From: Propionibacteriaceae bacterium ZF39
GTDB taxonomy: Bacteria > Actinomycetota > Actinomycetes > Propionibacteriales > Propionibacteriaceae
DNA: 64,000 nt
NCBI GenBank assembly: GCA_039565995.1
Contig: CP154795.1
Coordinates: 2,976,001 to 3,040,000, forward strand
Direction of reading: 5' to 3'
Part shown: positions 33,541 through 42,662 of the stretch, piece after piece
How positions within the stretch are numbered: the stretch's first letter is position 1
Layout: the number at the start of each line of letters is the position of its first letter
Notes under the pieces: model-generated
Seen by the model: the letters and a program-made list of their open reading frames with translations, nothing else
Databases searched by the model: none
What the model was told of the DNA's origin: nothing
Translations under genes and position numbers: made by a program

Positions 33541-33971
33541 CGCCGTGCCCTCCCGTGTCGACAATGCCCTCCAGACTACTGGGGTCAGCTCTTCGGCTGG
33601 ACGACGCGGTCGGCGAGCGCGCGGAGTTCGTCCGCGATCGGCGACGGGTTGCGGTGTCTTCGAGCCCGGTTGCGCAGCTGCTCGCGTTGCGGTGTCTTCG
33701 CTCGGGTTGCGCGCGGCTGCTCGGGTTGACGTGCCTTCGCGCCTGATGCTTCACGCGCGAAGTGGGGCGTACTCGCGCGGCTCGACCCAACCCGCGCGAG
33801 GATGCCGCATGGCGCAGGGTGGGCCGTCTGGCTCCCTGGGTCATCCCTGCGAGGACAGCTCAGCCCGTGCAAAGGCCGACGAGGAACGGGAACTGACCAG
33901 CGGATGCTTCCGCAGGGGAAGCAATTCCATAGCGCCCAGCACTCAGCACCAAGGGGGTGCCACCAGGAGCC
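33541..33971. other. Gene-free interval with repeat-derived sequence
   Basis: 431 bp. The part at 33590-33680 reads on the minus strand as a short run (PSPIADELRALADRVVQP) that could be a gene remnant, but no intact gene or start is supported. The centre is copy B of the dispersed repeat with an imperfect 38-bp tandem duplication. Confidence 0.5.
33648..33815 (-). repeat. Dispersed intergenic repeat, copy B, with internal tandem units
   Basis: On the minus strand it reads from 33811: CATCCTCGCGCGGGTTGGG, GAGCCGCGCGAGTACGCCC, GTGAAGCATCAGGCGCGAAG, then GTCAACCCGAGCAGCC, matching copies at 18976 and 54010 block for block. Beyond this it continues (33725-33648) with two imperfect units of about 38 bp, each containing a CAACxCGAGC...GAAGACACC core, as if the 3' module had been duplicated. 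Confidence 0.82.
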
Positions 33972-34925
33972 CTACTCTCCACTCGCGACCAACCCGGCTG
34001 CGCGACCCTTGGCGACGATGCGCTGGGCGACCTTCATGCCGGCCTCGTCGACCATCTCGTCATCGACGACGATCGCCCCCACTGCGCCGCCCGCCTCCGC
34101 GGTCGCCGCGGCGTACGCCTCCATCATCCGCAACGAGCGATCGAAATCGGCCTGCCGCGGCGTGAAGATCTCGTTGCCGGCGGCGATCTGGTCGGGGTGG
34201 AGCACCCATTTGCCGTCATAGCCCAGCGCCGCCGACGCGCGGGCCGACCGCCGGAACCCCTCCACGTCACGGATCGCGACATAGGGCCCGTCGATGGCCG
34301 CCAGACCATGCGCCCGCGCGGCCACGAGGATCGAGAACAGCACGTGATGGAAGGCATCTCCCCGGTCGTAGCCCTCGGGCTGCTCCCCCACGTTGGTCGA
34401 GGCCATCCCGACCGAGGCCATGAAGTCACCCGGGCCGAAGACCAGCGACCGCATGCGCGGGCTCGCCCCGGCGATCGCGGCCGCATTGAGCAGGCCCTGC
34501 GCGTCCTCGATCTGGGCTTCGATGCCGATCCCGCCGACCGCCAGACCGTGCGTACGCTCCACCTGCGTCAGCAAAAGATCGAGCGCCACGATGTGTTCGC
34601 GGCTCTGCACCTTGGGCAGCACGACCGCGTCGATGTGGACCCCGGCCCCGCCGACGACCTCGACGACATCCGCGTACGTCCACTCGGTCGTCCAGTCATT
34701 GACCCGCACGGTCACGATCGGGGCCGCCCAGTCCTCCGCGAGGGCCGCCACGATCAGGCGTCTGGCCTCGGCCTTGGCCGGGGGCGCCACAGCATCCTCG
34801 AGGTCGAGGAAGACCGCGTCGGCCGCCAGGCCGCGTGCCTTGGTCAGGAAGCGCTCGGAGGAGCCGGGCACCGCCAGGACAGTACGCCGCACCTGGGCGG
34901 ACGGATCGGTGGGAGTTTCGCTCAC
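33972..34925 (-). CDS. HpcH/HpaI aldolase/citrate lyase family protein (CoA-ester lyase, CitE-like)
   Basis: About 317 residues. TIM-barrel with the CitE/malyl-CoA-lyase signs: RRTVLAVPGSSERFLTKA at the N-terminus, DAVFLDLEDAVAP (catalytic acidic pair and Mg binding), VRVND, VLPKVQS, and GIEAQIEDAQGLLNA (second metal Glu). The C-terminal HPDQIAAGNEIF closes the active site over the CoA ester. Cleaves a (S)-malyl- or citramalyl-type CoA ester; exact substrate unknown. Start GTG 34925 preferred to GTG 34934. It follows the DinB-type gene by 24 nt. Confidence 0.87.
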   Translation of the reverse strand: MSETPTDPSAQVRRTVLAVPGSSERFLTKARGLAADAVFLDLEDAVAPPAKAEARRLIVAALAEDWAAPIVTVRVNDWTTEWTYADVVEVVGGAGVHIDAVVLPKVQSREHIVALDLLLTQVERTHGLAVGGIGIEAQIEDAQGLLNAAAIAGASPRMRSLVFGPGDFMASVGMASTNVGEQPEGYDRGDAFHHVLFSILVAARAHGLAAIDGPYVAIRDVEGFRRSARASAALGYDGKWVLHPDQIAAGNEIFTPRQADFDRSLRMMEAYAAATAEAGGAVGAIVVDDEMVDEAGMKVAQRIVAKGRAAGLVASGE

Positions 34926-34949
34926 GTTTCCCACCCTAATCGCCGGAGA

Positions 34950-35519
34950 TCAGGCCGGCGGCTGCCATTGCGGATCACGGCCGATGACGCCCATCAACCG
35001 TTCGACCGGACCGGCGTCGTCGGCGACGGGCACGGGCGGGCCGAACTGGCCGGAGGCCTGGAGCGCGGGGCCCATCGAGGCGAGGCCGGCGGCCATGGCC
35101 GCGGCGGAGTCGTGGTCGAGCTCGACCTCCTGACCGGTGGCCTTCGCCAGATCCCACGAATGCATGAACACGTCGCCGGAATAGAAGCCGTCGATCACGG
35201 CAGCGAGTGGCTGGTCGCCCATCTGGCCGAGACACAGGATCTCTCCGGCCATTTCGGGGTTGTCGAGCATGTCCTGGATGGCAGCGGTCTGGGCCCGGAA
35301 GGACGCGGCCCGGTCGTCCCCGGCCTCGGGCAGGGCGACGCCATGGGCGCCCAACATCTCGCGGGGCCAGGTGAGCAGGTGGTCGACGATGTCTCCGGCC
35401 TGCCATTCGGCGACCGGCGTGGGGACGGACCAATCGGTGGTGCCGTCGATCAGGGTGGCGAACGTCGCGGCCACGCTGCGGTGGCGCTGCGACGGAGTGG
35501 ACTCGGTCAGTTCTGACAT
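34950..35519 (-). CDS. TIGR03086-type DinB/maleylpyruvate-isomerase-like protein
   Basis: 189 residues, mostly helical. Conserved spots are DHLLTW near residue 46 and GDVFMHSWDLAKATG near 115-130, where the His residues form the metal site of the mycothiol-dependent maleylpyruvate isomerase/DinB superfamily. Most actinobacterial members are uncharacterised; transfer of a thiol such as mycothiol is a plausible general chemistry. Heads a two-gene minus-strand unit with the CoA-ester lyase. Confidence 0.8.
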   Translation of the reverse strand: MSELTESTPSQRHRSVAATFATLIDGTTDWSVPTPVAEWQAGDIVDHLLTWPREMLGAHGVALPEAGDDRAASFRAQTAAIQDMLDNPEMAGEILCLGQMGDQPLAAVIDGFYSGDVFMHSWDLAKATGQEVELDHDSAAAMAAGLASMGPALQASGQFGPPVPVADDAGPVERLMGVIGRDPQWQPPA

Positions 35520-35577
35520 GGGGTCCAGTCAATCAGCGAGCACTGACACTCATCGTGCGGGGCGCTACCCTGCTCCG

Positions 35578-36825
35578 GTGAGCAAATCGACTTCGGTGTT
35601 CATCTCGCGGATCCGCGGGCTTCCCGTCGTCGATGGGGGTGGTGACCAGATCGGCAAGGTGCGCGATGTGGTGATCCAGGTCCGCACCGAGGGCCGGGCC
35701 CCCCGCGCCAAAGGTCTCGTCGTCGAGCTGTTCGCCCGCCAGCGCATCTTCGTGAACATGCTGCGCGTCCACTCCATCGATGCGATGCAGGTGGCGATCT
35801 CGGGCACGATCAACACCCGCCGGTTTTCGCGCCACGATGCCGAGACCCTCGTCATCGACGACCTGTTCGATCGCCGCGTGCACCGCGGCAGCGACCCGGA
35901 CGACTGGTCGGTCTATGACATCTCGATGCGCGAGGTGCGCAACCGCGAGTGGGAACTCTCGGAGGTGGCTCTCGCCCAGCAGCGCAATCGTGGCTTCCGG
36001 CGCAAGCCCCACGTGACCATCGTCGACTGGTCGGAGGTCGACGTGCTGCGCCCGTCGTCGGACGACCGTGAACACGAGAAGGTCCTCGCGGAGCTCGAGG
36101 ACATGCACGCCGCCGACGTCGCCAAGGAACTCCACGACATGGACCCCGAGCGACGGGCCCGCGTGGTCGAGGCGCTCGACGACGCCAAGCTGGCGGACGC
36201 ACTCGAGGAACTCCCCGAGGACGAACAGATCGAGGTCATCTCCTCCCTCGAGATCGAGCGGGCGGCCGACATCCTCGAGGAGATGGACCCCGACGACGCC
36301 GCCGACCTCATCGCCGAACTCGAGGAGGACAAGGCCGAGGAACTCCTGAGCCGGATGGAGCCCGAGGAGGCCTCCGATGTCCGCCGTCTCCTCGTCTATG
36401 CCGAGTTCACAGCCGGTGGCCTTATGACGCCCGAGCCCGTGATCATGGCCCCGGACGATCGGGTCGCGGATGCGCTGGCGCGCGTACGCAATGAGGAGCT
36501 CACCCCGGCACTGGCAGCCATGGTGCACGTGTGCCGCACCCCGCTCGAGACCCCGACGGGCCGCTATCTCGGCAGCGTCCATATCCAACGGCTGCTGCGG
36601 GAGCCCCCGTCGACCCTGATCTCCCAGCTGATCGACGACGACCTGGAACCGCTGCGGCCCGACGCGCCGATCGGCCTGGTCAGCCGCCACTTCGCGACCT
36701 ACAACCTCGTGAACGCCGCCGTGGTCGACGGTGACCAGCGCCTGGTCGGGGCCGTCACGGTCGATGACGTGCTCGACCACATGCTGCCGGATGACTGGCG
36801 CGGCGATCAGATGGAGGGCCTGTGA
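35578..36825 (+). CDS. MgtE-N/CBS-domain protein with PRC-barrel-like start
   Basis: 415 residues, GTG start. The N-terminal 150 residues contain two PRC-barrel-like beta units (DQIGKVRDVVIQVR). Residues about 175-275 are the MgtE N-terminal superhelical domain (ELHDMDPERRARVVEALDD, MDPDDAADLIAELEE). Residues about 280-410 are a CBS pair (GGLMTPEPVIMAPDDRVADAL; LVGAVTVDDVLDHMLPDDW). It lacks the MgtE membrane domain, so it is a soluble Mg- or nucleotide-sensing protein. Followed with a one-base TGATG overlap by the DUF1003 gene. Confidence 0.87.
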   Translation: MSKSTSVFISRIRGLPVVDGGGDQIGKVRDVVIQVRTEGRAPRAKGLVVELFARQRIFVNMLRVHSIDAMQVAISGTINTRRFSRHDAETLVIDDLFDRRVHRGSDPDDWSVYDISMREVRNREWELSEVALAQQRNRGFRRKPHVTIVDWSEVDVLRPSSDDREHEKVLAELEDMHAADVAKELHDMDPERRARVVEALDDAKLADALEELPEDEQIEVISSLEIERAADILEEMDPDDAADLIAELEEDKAEELLSRMEPEEASDVRRLLVYAEFTAGGLMTPEPVIMAPDDRVADALARVRNEELTPALAAMVHVCRTPLETPTGRYLGSVHIQRLLREPPSTLISQLIDDDLEPLRPDAPIGLVSRHFATYNLVNAAVVDGDQRLVGAVTVDDVLDHMLPDDWRGDQMEGL

Positions 36826-37358
36826 TGGCACGCGACAAGGGCAGGGACCGTCCCGACCGGTCCCGGGACCGCGATGACCGGCTCAACACCCCGGGTCGCG
36901 ACCGCAGCCGCATTCCGCGGCTGAAAGTGGACGGCGACACGTTCGGGGCCTTCGCCGAGGCCTTCGCCCGCTTCATGGGCACCGCCCGGTTCCTCATGTG
37001 GATGACGATCATCATCATCGTCTGGATCACCTGGAACATCTTCGCCCCGGCCGGGCTGCGGTTCGACGAATACCCGTTCATCTTCCTCACCCTGGTGCTG
37101 TCCCTCCAGGCGTCCTATGCCGCCCCGCTCATCCTGCTCGCCCAGAACCGCCAGGAGGCTCGCGACCGGATCAGTGTCGAGGAGGATCGTCGGGTGGCGG
37201 CGCAGAGCCGTGCGGACATGGACTTCCTGGCGCGTGAGATCGCGACCGTCCGCATGAACGTCGGGGAGCTCGCCACCCGCGACTTCATCCGCAACGAGTT
37301 GCGCGACCTGTTGTCGGGGGATGACGACCGCGAACGCGGGGACAAGCGCAAGTCCTGA
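36825..37358 (+). CDS. DUF1003 membrane protein
   Basis: 177 residues. A strongly charged N-terminus (about 1-33, Arg/Asp), then the DUF1003 core: a short amphipathic segment (FAEAFARFMGTARFLMW), two membrane helices (about 55-75 and 85-105) around the conserved N-x-x-x-P and DEYPFIFLTLVLSLQASYAAPLIL-type segment, and a cytoplasmic coiled tail. Function unknown; coupled to the MgtE-N/CBS gene by a one-base overlap, suggesting that the two work together, possibly in metal or envelope homeostasis. Confidence 0.85.
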   Translation: MARDKGRDRPDRSRDRDDRLNTPGRDRSRIPRLKVDGDTFGAFAEAFARFMGTARFLMWMTIIIIVWITWNIFAPAGLRFDEYPFIFLTLVLSLQASYAAPLILLAQNRQEARDRISVEEDRRVAAQSRADMDFLAREIATVRMNVGELATRDFIRNELRDLLSGDDDRERGDKRKS

Positions 37359-37376
37359 GCGCGTACGCTGGGCCGC

Positions 37377-38570
37377 ATGCCCGAAATCGACTCCAAGAAT
37401 CCCGAGCACCCGCTGCTCCCGAAGGTCACGGCCGCCCTCGCGACGGTCAATGATCCCGAGATCCGCCGGCCGATCACCGACCTCGGCATGGTGGAACGCG
37501 TCGATATCGATGACGCGGGCGCTGTCTTCGTGGGAATCCTGCTGACGACCGCGGGTTGTCCGCTGAAGGGCCCGATCCAGGCCGACGTGACCAACGCCGT
37601 CTCGGCCGTCGCGGGGGTGACCGGTGTCGAGGTCAACCTGGGTGTGATGACCGAGGAGCAGCGCGCCGAGATGCGGCGTACGCTCAACGGCGGCCGCGAC
37701 CCGCGCGAGATCCCGTTCACCCGCCCCGACTCCCCCACCCGCGTCATTCTCATCGCCTCCGGCAAGGGCGGCGTCGGCAAGTCGTCGGTGACCGTCAACC
37801 TGGCGATGGCCCTGGCGCAGGCCGGCCATTCGGTCGGCGTGCTGGATGCCGATATCTATGGCCACTCCATCCCCGCCATGCTCGGCCTCGCCGATGCGCG
37901 CCCGACCTCGATCGGCGACGACGAGGAGTCGATGATCCTCCCGGTGCCGACCAACGGCATCCAGGTGCTCTCGATCGGCATGATGAAGCCCGAGCGCTCC
38001 CAGGTCGTGGCCTGGCGCGGGCCGATCCTCGACCGCGCGCTCACGCAGTTGCTCGCCGATGTGCACTGGGGCGATCCGGACTTCCTCATCGTCGACATGC
38101 CGCCCGGCACCGGTGATGTGCAGATCTCGCTCGGCCAGAAGCTCCCGAATGCCGAGGTCATCGTCGTCACGACGCCGCAGGCCGCGGCCGCGGAAGTCGC
38201 CGAGCGCGCCGGCACGATGGCGTCCATGATGAGCCAGCGCGTCATCGGCGTGGTGGAGAACATGGCCTATCTCGAGGTCGAGTGCCCCCACTGCCAGCAG
38301 CCCCACCGCGTCGAACTGTTCGGGTCCGGCGGCGGCGAGCAGGTTGCGAAGGCGCTCACCGAGCGCCTCGGTTATCCCGTGTCGCTGCTGGGCCAGGTGC
38401 CGATCGACCCGACGCTGCGCAGTGGTGGCGACGAGGGCGTGCCTGTGATGGCGGAAGCCCCCCAGAACCCGTCGTCGGTGGTGCTGCGCGGCATCGCCAA
38501 CCAGGTCGGTGGCCGCAAGAAGTCGCTGGCCGGCGTACGCCTGGGCCTCACGCCCACCGGCGGTCGCTGA
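37377..38570 (+). CDS. mrp: Mrp/NBP35-family P-loop ATPase (Fe-S cluster carrier)
   Basis: 397 residues. N-terminal MIP18/DUF59 domain (about 10-100, with LTTAGCPLK cysteine) and C-terminal deviant-Walker ATPase: SGKGGVGKS (about 128-136), IVDMPPGTGDVQ, and a CxxC (ECPHC) that holds the bridging Fe-S cluster in dimers. Assembles or transfers Fe-S clusters to target enzymes. Convergent with tatB; this mrp-tatB-htrA-sigE neighbourhood is the one I recall from mycobacteria. Confidence 0.93.
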   Translation: MPEIDSKNPEHPLLPKVTAALATVNDPEIRRPITDLGMVERVDIDDAGAVFVGILLTTAGCPLKGPIQADVTNAVSAVAGVTGVEVNLGVMTEEQRAEMRRTLNGGRDPREIPFTRPDSPTRVILIASGKGGVGKSSVTVNLAMALAQAGHSVGVLDADIYGHSIPAMLGLADARPTSIGDDEESMILPVPTNGIQVLSIGMMKPERSQVVAWRGPILDRALTQLLADVHWGDPDFLIVDMPPGTGDVQISLGQKLPNAEVIVVTTPQAAAAEVAERAGTMASMMSQRVIGVVENMAYLEVECPHCQQPHRVELFGSGGGEQVAKALTERLGYPVSLLGQVPIDPTLRSGGDEGVPVMAEAPQNPSSVVLRGIANQVGGRKKSLAGVRLGLTPTGGR

Positions 38571-38611
38571 CGGCTCTCCGCACGCGCTGAATCAATCCCG
38601 ACCCCGGGGCG

Positions 38612-38986
38612 TCAGGTCGCCTCGGGGTCGAACGGCGCACCGGCCCGCACGGGGCGGGCATGGTCGAGGGCCTCGATGTTGGTCCGGACCTGGCCCAGCT
38701 CGGAGCGCACATCCCGCTCGACATCCTCGAGATCCTTCTTCACGTCATCGATGACGGGCTGGATCTCGTCGAGCAGATAGGACTTGACGAAGGCCTTCGG
38801 GTTGCTGAGGTCCACCTCGGTGCCCAGTTCGCGCGAGAGCGTGTTCTGGGCGTCGTTAGCGATGTTGCGCAGGAACCGCACGACCCGGGCCGCCTTGCGC
38901 GCCAGATCGGGAAGTCGTTCGGGCCCGAAGATGATGACCGCCAATACCGCCAGGACGGCGATCTCAGCGGGCCCGATATCGAACAT
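38612..38986 (-). CDS. tatB: Twin-arginine translocase subunit TatB
   Basis: 124 residues. Single N-terminal membrane helix with the hinge FGPERLP, an amphipathic helix (PDLARKAARVVRFLRNIA) and a charged C-terminal region. Recognises Tat substrates together with TatC. It is the last gene after sigE, the RseA-RseB-like gene and htrA on the same strand, 17 nt beyond htrA. The Tat-dependent binding protein at 19199 is a likely client. Confidence 0.93.
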   Translation of the reverse strand: MFDIGPAEIAVLAVLAVIIFGPERLPDLARKAARVVRFLRNIANDAQNTLSRELGTEVDLSNPKAFVKSYLLDEIQPVIDDVKKDLEDVERDVRSELGQVRTNIEALDHARPVRAGAPFDPEAT

Positions 38987-39003
38987 GGCGACAGCGTAGC
39001 CGG

Positions 39004-40455
39004 TCAGCCCACCTTGGACCCGAGCGTGACCGCTACCGGACCACGTCCCCGGACGGTCAGTTCGACCTGCTCCCCCGGGCGGTGTGTGCGGATGCGCACG
39101 ATCAGGTCGGTGGGCGTGTCCACGGGCTTGCCGTCGGCGGCCGTGACGATGTCGCCACTGTTCAGCCCCGCCCGCGCGGCCGGCCCGCCCGGCGTGACAG
39201 CGGTCAGCCGCACGCCCTCGGCGTTGTTGCCCACCGAGGCGCCGATCACCGGATAGGTCGCCTGCCCGTCGCGGATGATCTCCTCGGCGATGGTCTTGGC
39301 CTGGTTGATCGGGATGGCGAAGCCGAGACCGATATTGCCGCTGCGGCCGCCCTCGGCACCGGCGCCCAGCGTCAGGATCGCGGAGTTGACGCCTATGACC
39401 CGGCCGGCCGTGTCGGCGAGTGGCCCGCCGGAGTTGCCGGGGTTGATCGCCGCATCGGTCTGGATCCCGTTGATGAACGTCGTCGCTCCCGATTCATCGG
39501 TCGTATCCCCCACCCCGAACGGTCGCTCGACCGCCGACACGATGCCGGCGGTGACCGATCCGCCGAGACCGAGCGGCGCGCCGACGGCCAGAACGCCCTG
39601 GCCGGGGCGTACCGCATCGGAATCACCCAACTGCACCGGCGCCAGGGGGTCGTTGGCCGACACCCGGATCACCGCGAGGTCATAGCTGGGGCTGCGGCCC
39701 ACGAGCGAGGCCGGCACGCGACGGCCGTCGGTGAACTCGACCATCAACTGCGTGCCACCGCTCACCGCGCCCTCGATGACGTGGTTGTTTGTGACGATGT
39801 GACCCTGCTCGTCGAGGACGAACCCGGACCCCGTACCACCGGTCGTGTTGGAGCGATAGGCGATCGTCACGGTGCTCGTGAGGAGCCTGTCCGCCACCTC
39901 GGCCGTATCCGACTCGGTCTGCGGCGCGACCTGCGTCGTCGACGCCGTGGAGGTGGGGGCGGTGGTCGGATTCTGACCCGCCAGTTCGGCCGCGCCATAG
40001 CCCGCCGCCCCGCCCGCCACCAGCGCGGCGGCGGTGGAGGCGATGACCGCGGTCAGGAGCGTACGCCGGGAGGTCCCGCCCGTAGCCCTGGCCGGTGGGG
40101 GCGGCACAGCCCGGGCCGGGGTGGTGGGAGCGAAAGCTCCGGGAGGCCCCGCCGGTGGGGGTGCGAACGCCTCCGGCGGATGTTGTACGCCGAAGCCCGC
40201 GTCGCGCCGTAGGCGAGCTGGATCCGCGTCGGCAGGCGGTGGATAGCCCGGCCCGGACTGATAGCCGGGCTGCGGCGGATAATTCGTGGGCGCCGACGGA
40301 TAACTGGTCGGCGCCGAGGGATAACTGCCGGACGCGGAGGGGTAGCTGCCCGGCGCCGGGGCGTACCCGCTGGAGTCGGAGCCGTAGTCCGGCGGCGCGC
40401 CGAAGCCCTGCTCACCGTCCTGGGGGCGGCTCCAGGGCGAATAGTTCTGGCTCAT
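39004..40455 (-). CDS. htrA: HtrA/DegP-type membrane-anchored serine protease with PDZ domain
   Basis: 483 residues. A disordered Pro/Ser/Tyr-rich cytoplasmic region with SYPSAPT-type repeats (about 25-120), one membrane helix (about 132-155), a trypsin-like domain with catalytic His225 (TNNHVIE), Asp259 (SYDLAVI) and Ser342 (NPGNSGGPL), and a PDZ domain (about 390-480). Degrades or refolds damaged extracytoplasmic proteins. ATG 40455 overlaps the anti-sigma gene stop (ATGA) and has GGAG upstream. Expected to be part of the SigE stress response. Confidence 0.93.
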   Translation of the reverse strand: MSQNYSPWSRPQDGEQGFGAPPDYGSDSSGYAPAPGSYPSASGSYPSAPTSYPSAPTNYPPQPGYQSGPGYPPPADADPARLRRDAGFGVQHPPEAFAPPPAGPPGAFAPTTPARAVPPPPARATGGTSRRTLLTAVIASTAAALVAGGAAGYGAAELAGQNPTTAPTSTASTTQVAPQTESDTAEVADRLLTSTVTIAYRSNTTGGTGSGFVLDEQGHIVTNNHVIEGAVSGGTQLMVEFTDGRRVPASLVGRSPSYDLAVIRVSANDPLAPVQLGDSDAVRPGQGVLAVGAPLGLGGSVTAGIVSAVERPFGVGDTTDESGATTFINGIQTDAAINPGNSGGPLADTAGRVIGVNSAILTLGAGAEGGRSGNIGLGFAIPINQAKTIAEEIIRDGQATYPVIGASVGNNAEGVRLTAVTPGGPAARAGLNSGDIVTAADGKPVDTPTDLIVRIRTHRPGEQVELTVRGRGPVAVTLGSKVG

Positions 40456-41900
40456 CCGGCCACTCCGATCAGGTGCAGCCACCCGTCGACGACCCGGTCG
40501 ACCCGGGTGCGCAGGACAGGTGATTCGTGGGGCAATTCGGCCACCGCGCGGTCGGCCAGGTGGGCCGGTCCGTCGGTGACCACGGTGAAGACGGTGTCGC
40601 CGGATTGCCAGGCATACATGGTCGTGATGCCCAGGCTCCGATAGGCGCGCATGCCCGGATCCCAGACGAACCCGTCCGGAGGCCCGGTGAGCGCACCCTT
40701 CTGCTGGAGCACGCTGAGGGTCACGATGCCGTCGCCATAGACGGTGTGCACCATCGTATCGGTGCGATCACTGCGGACCCGGGCCAGATCCAGGCCCGCG
40801 AGGCGGTCCGCACACTGCCAACCCTGACCCTGCAGGACACCGACGCTCGCCAGCGTGAGGTTGGCCGTGGACGGCCGGATCACCAGGCGCGGCGGCAGAT
40901 GGGTGGGGTCGGCGGAAGGCCCGACGGAGACGGAGCGATAGCCGGCGCTGAGAGTCGTGGCCCCGGAGACGTCCACGGTCTGCTGCCAGAGGATCAGGGC
41001 GGTCTCCCGGTCGACCCACCAGCGAGCCGTTGCCCGGTCACCGGCCCTGGCCTCCACGACCACGGTGTCACGTCCGGCGACGCGCGGCCCGGGAGCCACC
41101 AGCATCCGATGGTCGGCCAGCAGGCGGTCGATTCCGCTCGTTTCCTCGGCCGGCACGAGCGCAGAACGGGTCACCCCGGTGCGATCGGGGAACGCGACGC
41201 GCGTGCTGCGCCCCGGGGTCGCCTCGACCTCGACACCGGTCACCCAGAACCCCGCCAGGTGGCGAATCTGCACCGTCTGGAGCCCCGCATGCGGAACCGT
41301 CAGCCGGGCCGCCTCAGCCCGTTGCAGCCAGTCCCGGGCCCCCTCGGTGGAGAAGGAGCCCTCCGGCCCCAGCGGCACGTCCGCGTCGCCGGTCTTGGTT
41401 TCGGTCGCCTCCGCCGCCCGGGCCGCGATCACGGCCGGGTTCGCGAGGGCGGTTTCTCCCTGGACCGCAGCAAACTCCGAGCGCGCGACGGGGCCGGGGT
41501 CGAGTGCCGGCGTACGCGTCGGAGGGGCCGCCGCCCAGCCCACCCCGACCAGGCCGGCGAGCAGCAGGCAGGTCATGGTCATCACCCCGGCGACAGCGTG
41601 GCGCTTGCGGCGCCGGTGGCTGGGCAGTGCCCCCGCCCTGCCTCGATCGAACGGACGCGCCCACAGGGGTTGATCCGCGCGTTCGCCCGCGATCTTCAGG
41701 AGCCGATCGGTGAGGTCGGAGGCAGGAGCTTCGGAGTTGACCCCGCGTACGCGATCACGGACGGTCCGCAGGGAGTCGGCCTCGGCCCGGCAACCGGCGC
41801 AGTCGACGAGATGGGCGTTGAGCCTCTCGAGTTCCCGAAGGCCCAACGCCCCATCGACCATTTCGGCGAGTTCGCGGCGGCGGGAGGGACAGGCGCTCAC
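40452..41900 (-). CDS. Anti-sigma factor combining RseA-type zinc domain and RseB-like sensor
   Basis: 482 residues. Cytoplasmic N-terminus is a ZAS zinc-binding anti-sigma domain (Cys4, His30, Cys34, Cys37: H-x3-C-x2-C) that would hold SigE inactive. One membrane helix lies at about 103-125. The 350-residue outer part resembles RseB/MucB: an N-terminal LolA-like sheet ([22 protein letters not shown], in part, [13 protein letters not shown]) and a C-terminal small domain with [15 protein letters not shown] and a Gly/Asp/Thr strand ([13 protein letters not shown]). In E. coli these parts are two proteins. It overlaps sigE (4 nt) and htrA (4 nt). Confidence 0.83.
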   Translation of the reverse strand: MSACPSRRRELAEMVDGALGLRELERLNAHLVDCAGCRAEADSLRTVRDRVRGVNSEAPASDLTDRLLKIAGERADQPLWARPFDRGRAGALPSHRRRKRHAVAGVMTMTCLLLAGLVGVGWAAAPPTRTPALDPGPVARSEFAAVQGETALANPAVIAARAAEATETKTGDADVPLGPEGSFSTEGARDWLQRAEAARLTVPHAGLQTVQIRHLAGFWVTGVEVEATPGRSTRVAFPDRTGVTRSALVPAEETSGIDRLLADHRMLVAPGPRVAGRDTVVVEARAGDRATARWWVDRETALILWQQTVDVSGATTLSAGYRSVSVGPSADPTHLPPRLVIRPSTANLTLASVGVLQGQGWQCADRLAGLDLARVRSDRTDTMVHTVYGDGIVTLSVLQQKGALTGPPDGFVWDPGMRAYRSLGITTMYAWQSGDTVFTVVTDGPAHLADRAVAELPHESPVLRTRVDRVVDGWLHLIGVAG

Positions 41901-42544
41901 CGCGCCTCCTCGACGACCACCGGCCCCTGCTCGGCCTCCACACCCAGATAGCGCTCGCGGCCGTGGGAGGGCTGCCGGTGGGCGAGAGCCTCGCGCAGTT
42001 GGGCCCGGCCGCGGTGGATGCGGCTGCGGACCGTGCCGAGCTTCACATCGAGCACGGCGGCGACTTCTTCATAGGTCAGTCCCTCGACATCGCACAGCAC
42101 GACGCACGCGCGATATTCCGGGGTCAGGGCGGCCAGCGCCGCGGCGACATCATGGTCCAGACCGGCATCGGCCAGCTGATCCGCCGGGGCGAGCTCGTTG
42201 CCGGGCAGACGATCGTCGGTGTCTTCCGCGAGCCGGTGGAAACGAATGCGCTGACGCCGGCGGGCGCTGTCGAGGAAAAGGTTGGTCGTGATGCGGTGGA
42301 GCCAGCCCTCGAGCGTGCCGGGCTGGAAGCGGTGGAGCGACCGGAACACGCGGATGAACACGTCCTGCGTCAGGTCCTCGGCATCATGTGCGTCACCGGT
42401 GAGGCGATAGGCCAGGCGATAGACCCGCGCCGAATGATCGCGCACCACATCTTCCCAGCTGGGCGGCGCCCAGTCCGGCTCGGAGTCACCGGCACCGAAT
42501 CCTCGATCACCGGAGTCGTGGTCACGTCGACGGCTGATCGGCAT
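41897..42544 (-). CDS. sigE: ECF RNA polymerase sigma factor, SigE type
   Basis: 215 residues, ATG 42544 with GGAGGGG just upstream (an in-frame ATG at 42556 is less likely). Region 2: [29 protein letters not shown] and [14 protein letters not shown]-type segment (split across about 45-95). Region 4: [23 protein letters not shown] and [19 protein letters not shown] (about 145-195). Directs transcription of envelope-stress genes. The operon order sigE - anti-sigma - htrA - tatB supports the assignment. Confidence 0.92.
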   Translation of the reverse strand: MPISRRRDHDSGDRGFGAGDSEPDWAPPSWEDVVRDHSARVYRLAYRLTGDAHDAEDLTQDVFIRVFRSLHRFQPGTLEGWLHRITTNLFLDSARRRQRIRFHRLAEDTDDRLPGNELAPADQLADAGLDHDVAAALAALTPEYRACVVLCDVEGLTYEEVAAVLDVKLGTVRSRIHRGRAQLREALAHRQPSHGRERYLGVEAEQGPVVVEEAR

Positions 42545-42662
42545 TCGCCCCTCCATGGCTCGCAGACGTGTCAGGTTGCCACGTCATTCTATGTGGAGGC
42601 TGGGTGCGAGGTATGGGTCCGTGGTCCCGACCTGTCCCCGAGGCAACCCTGAGTCGGGCCGA

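Noticed and set aside
33545-34165. 206-aa plus-strand frame in the gap after the stress-protein gene
   Set aside because: Runs through the repeat element and then antisense to the CoA-ester lyase; no recognisable features.
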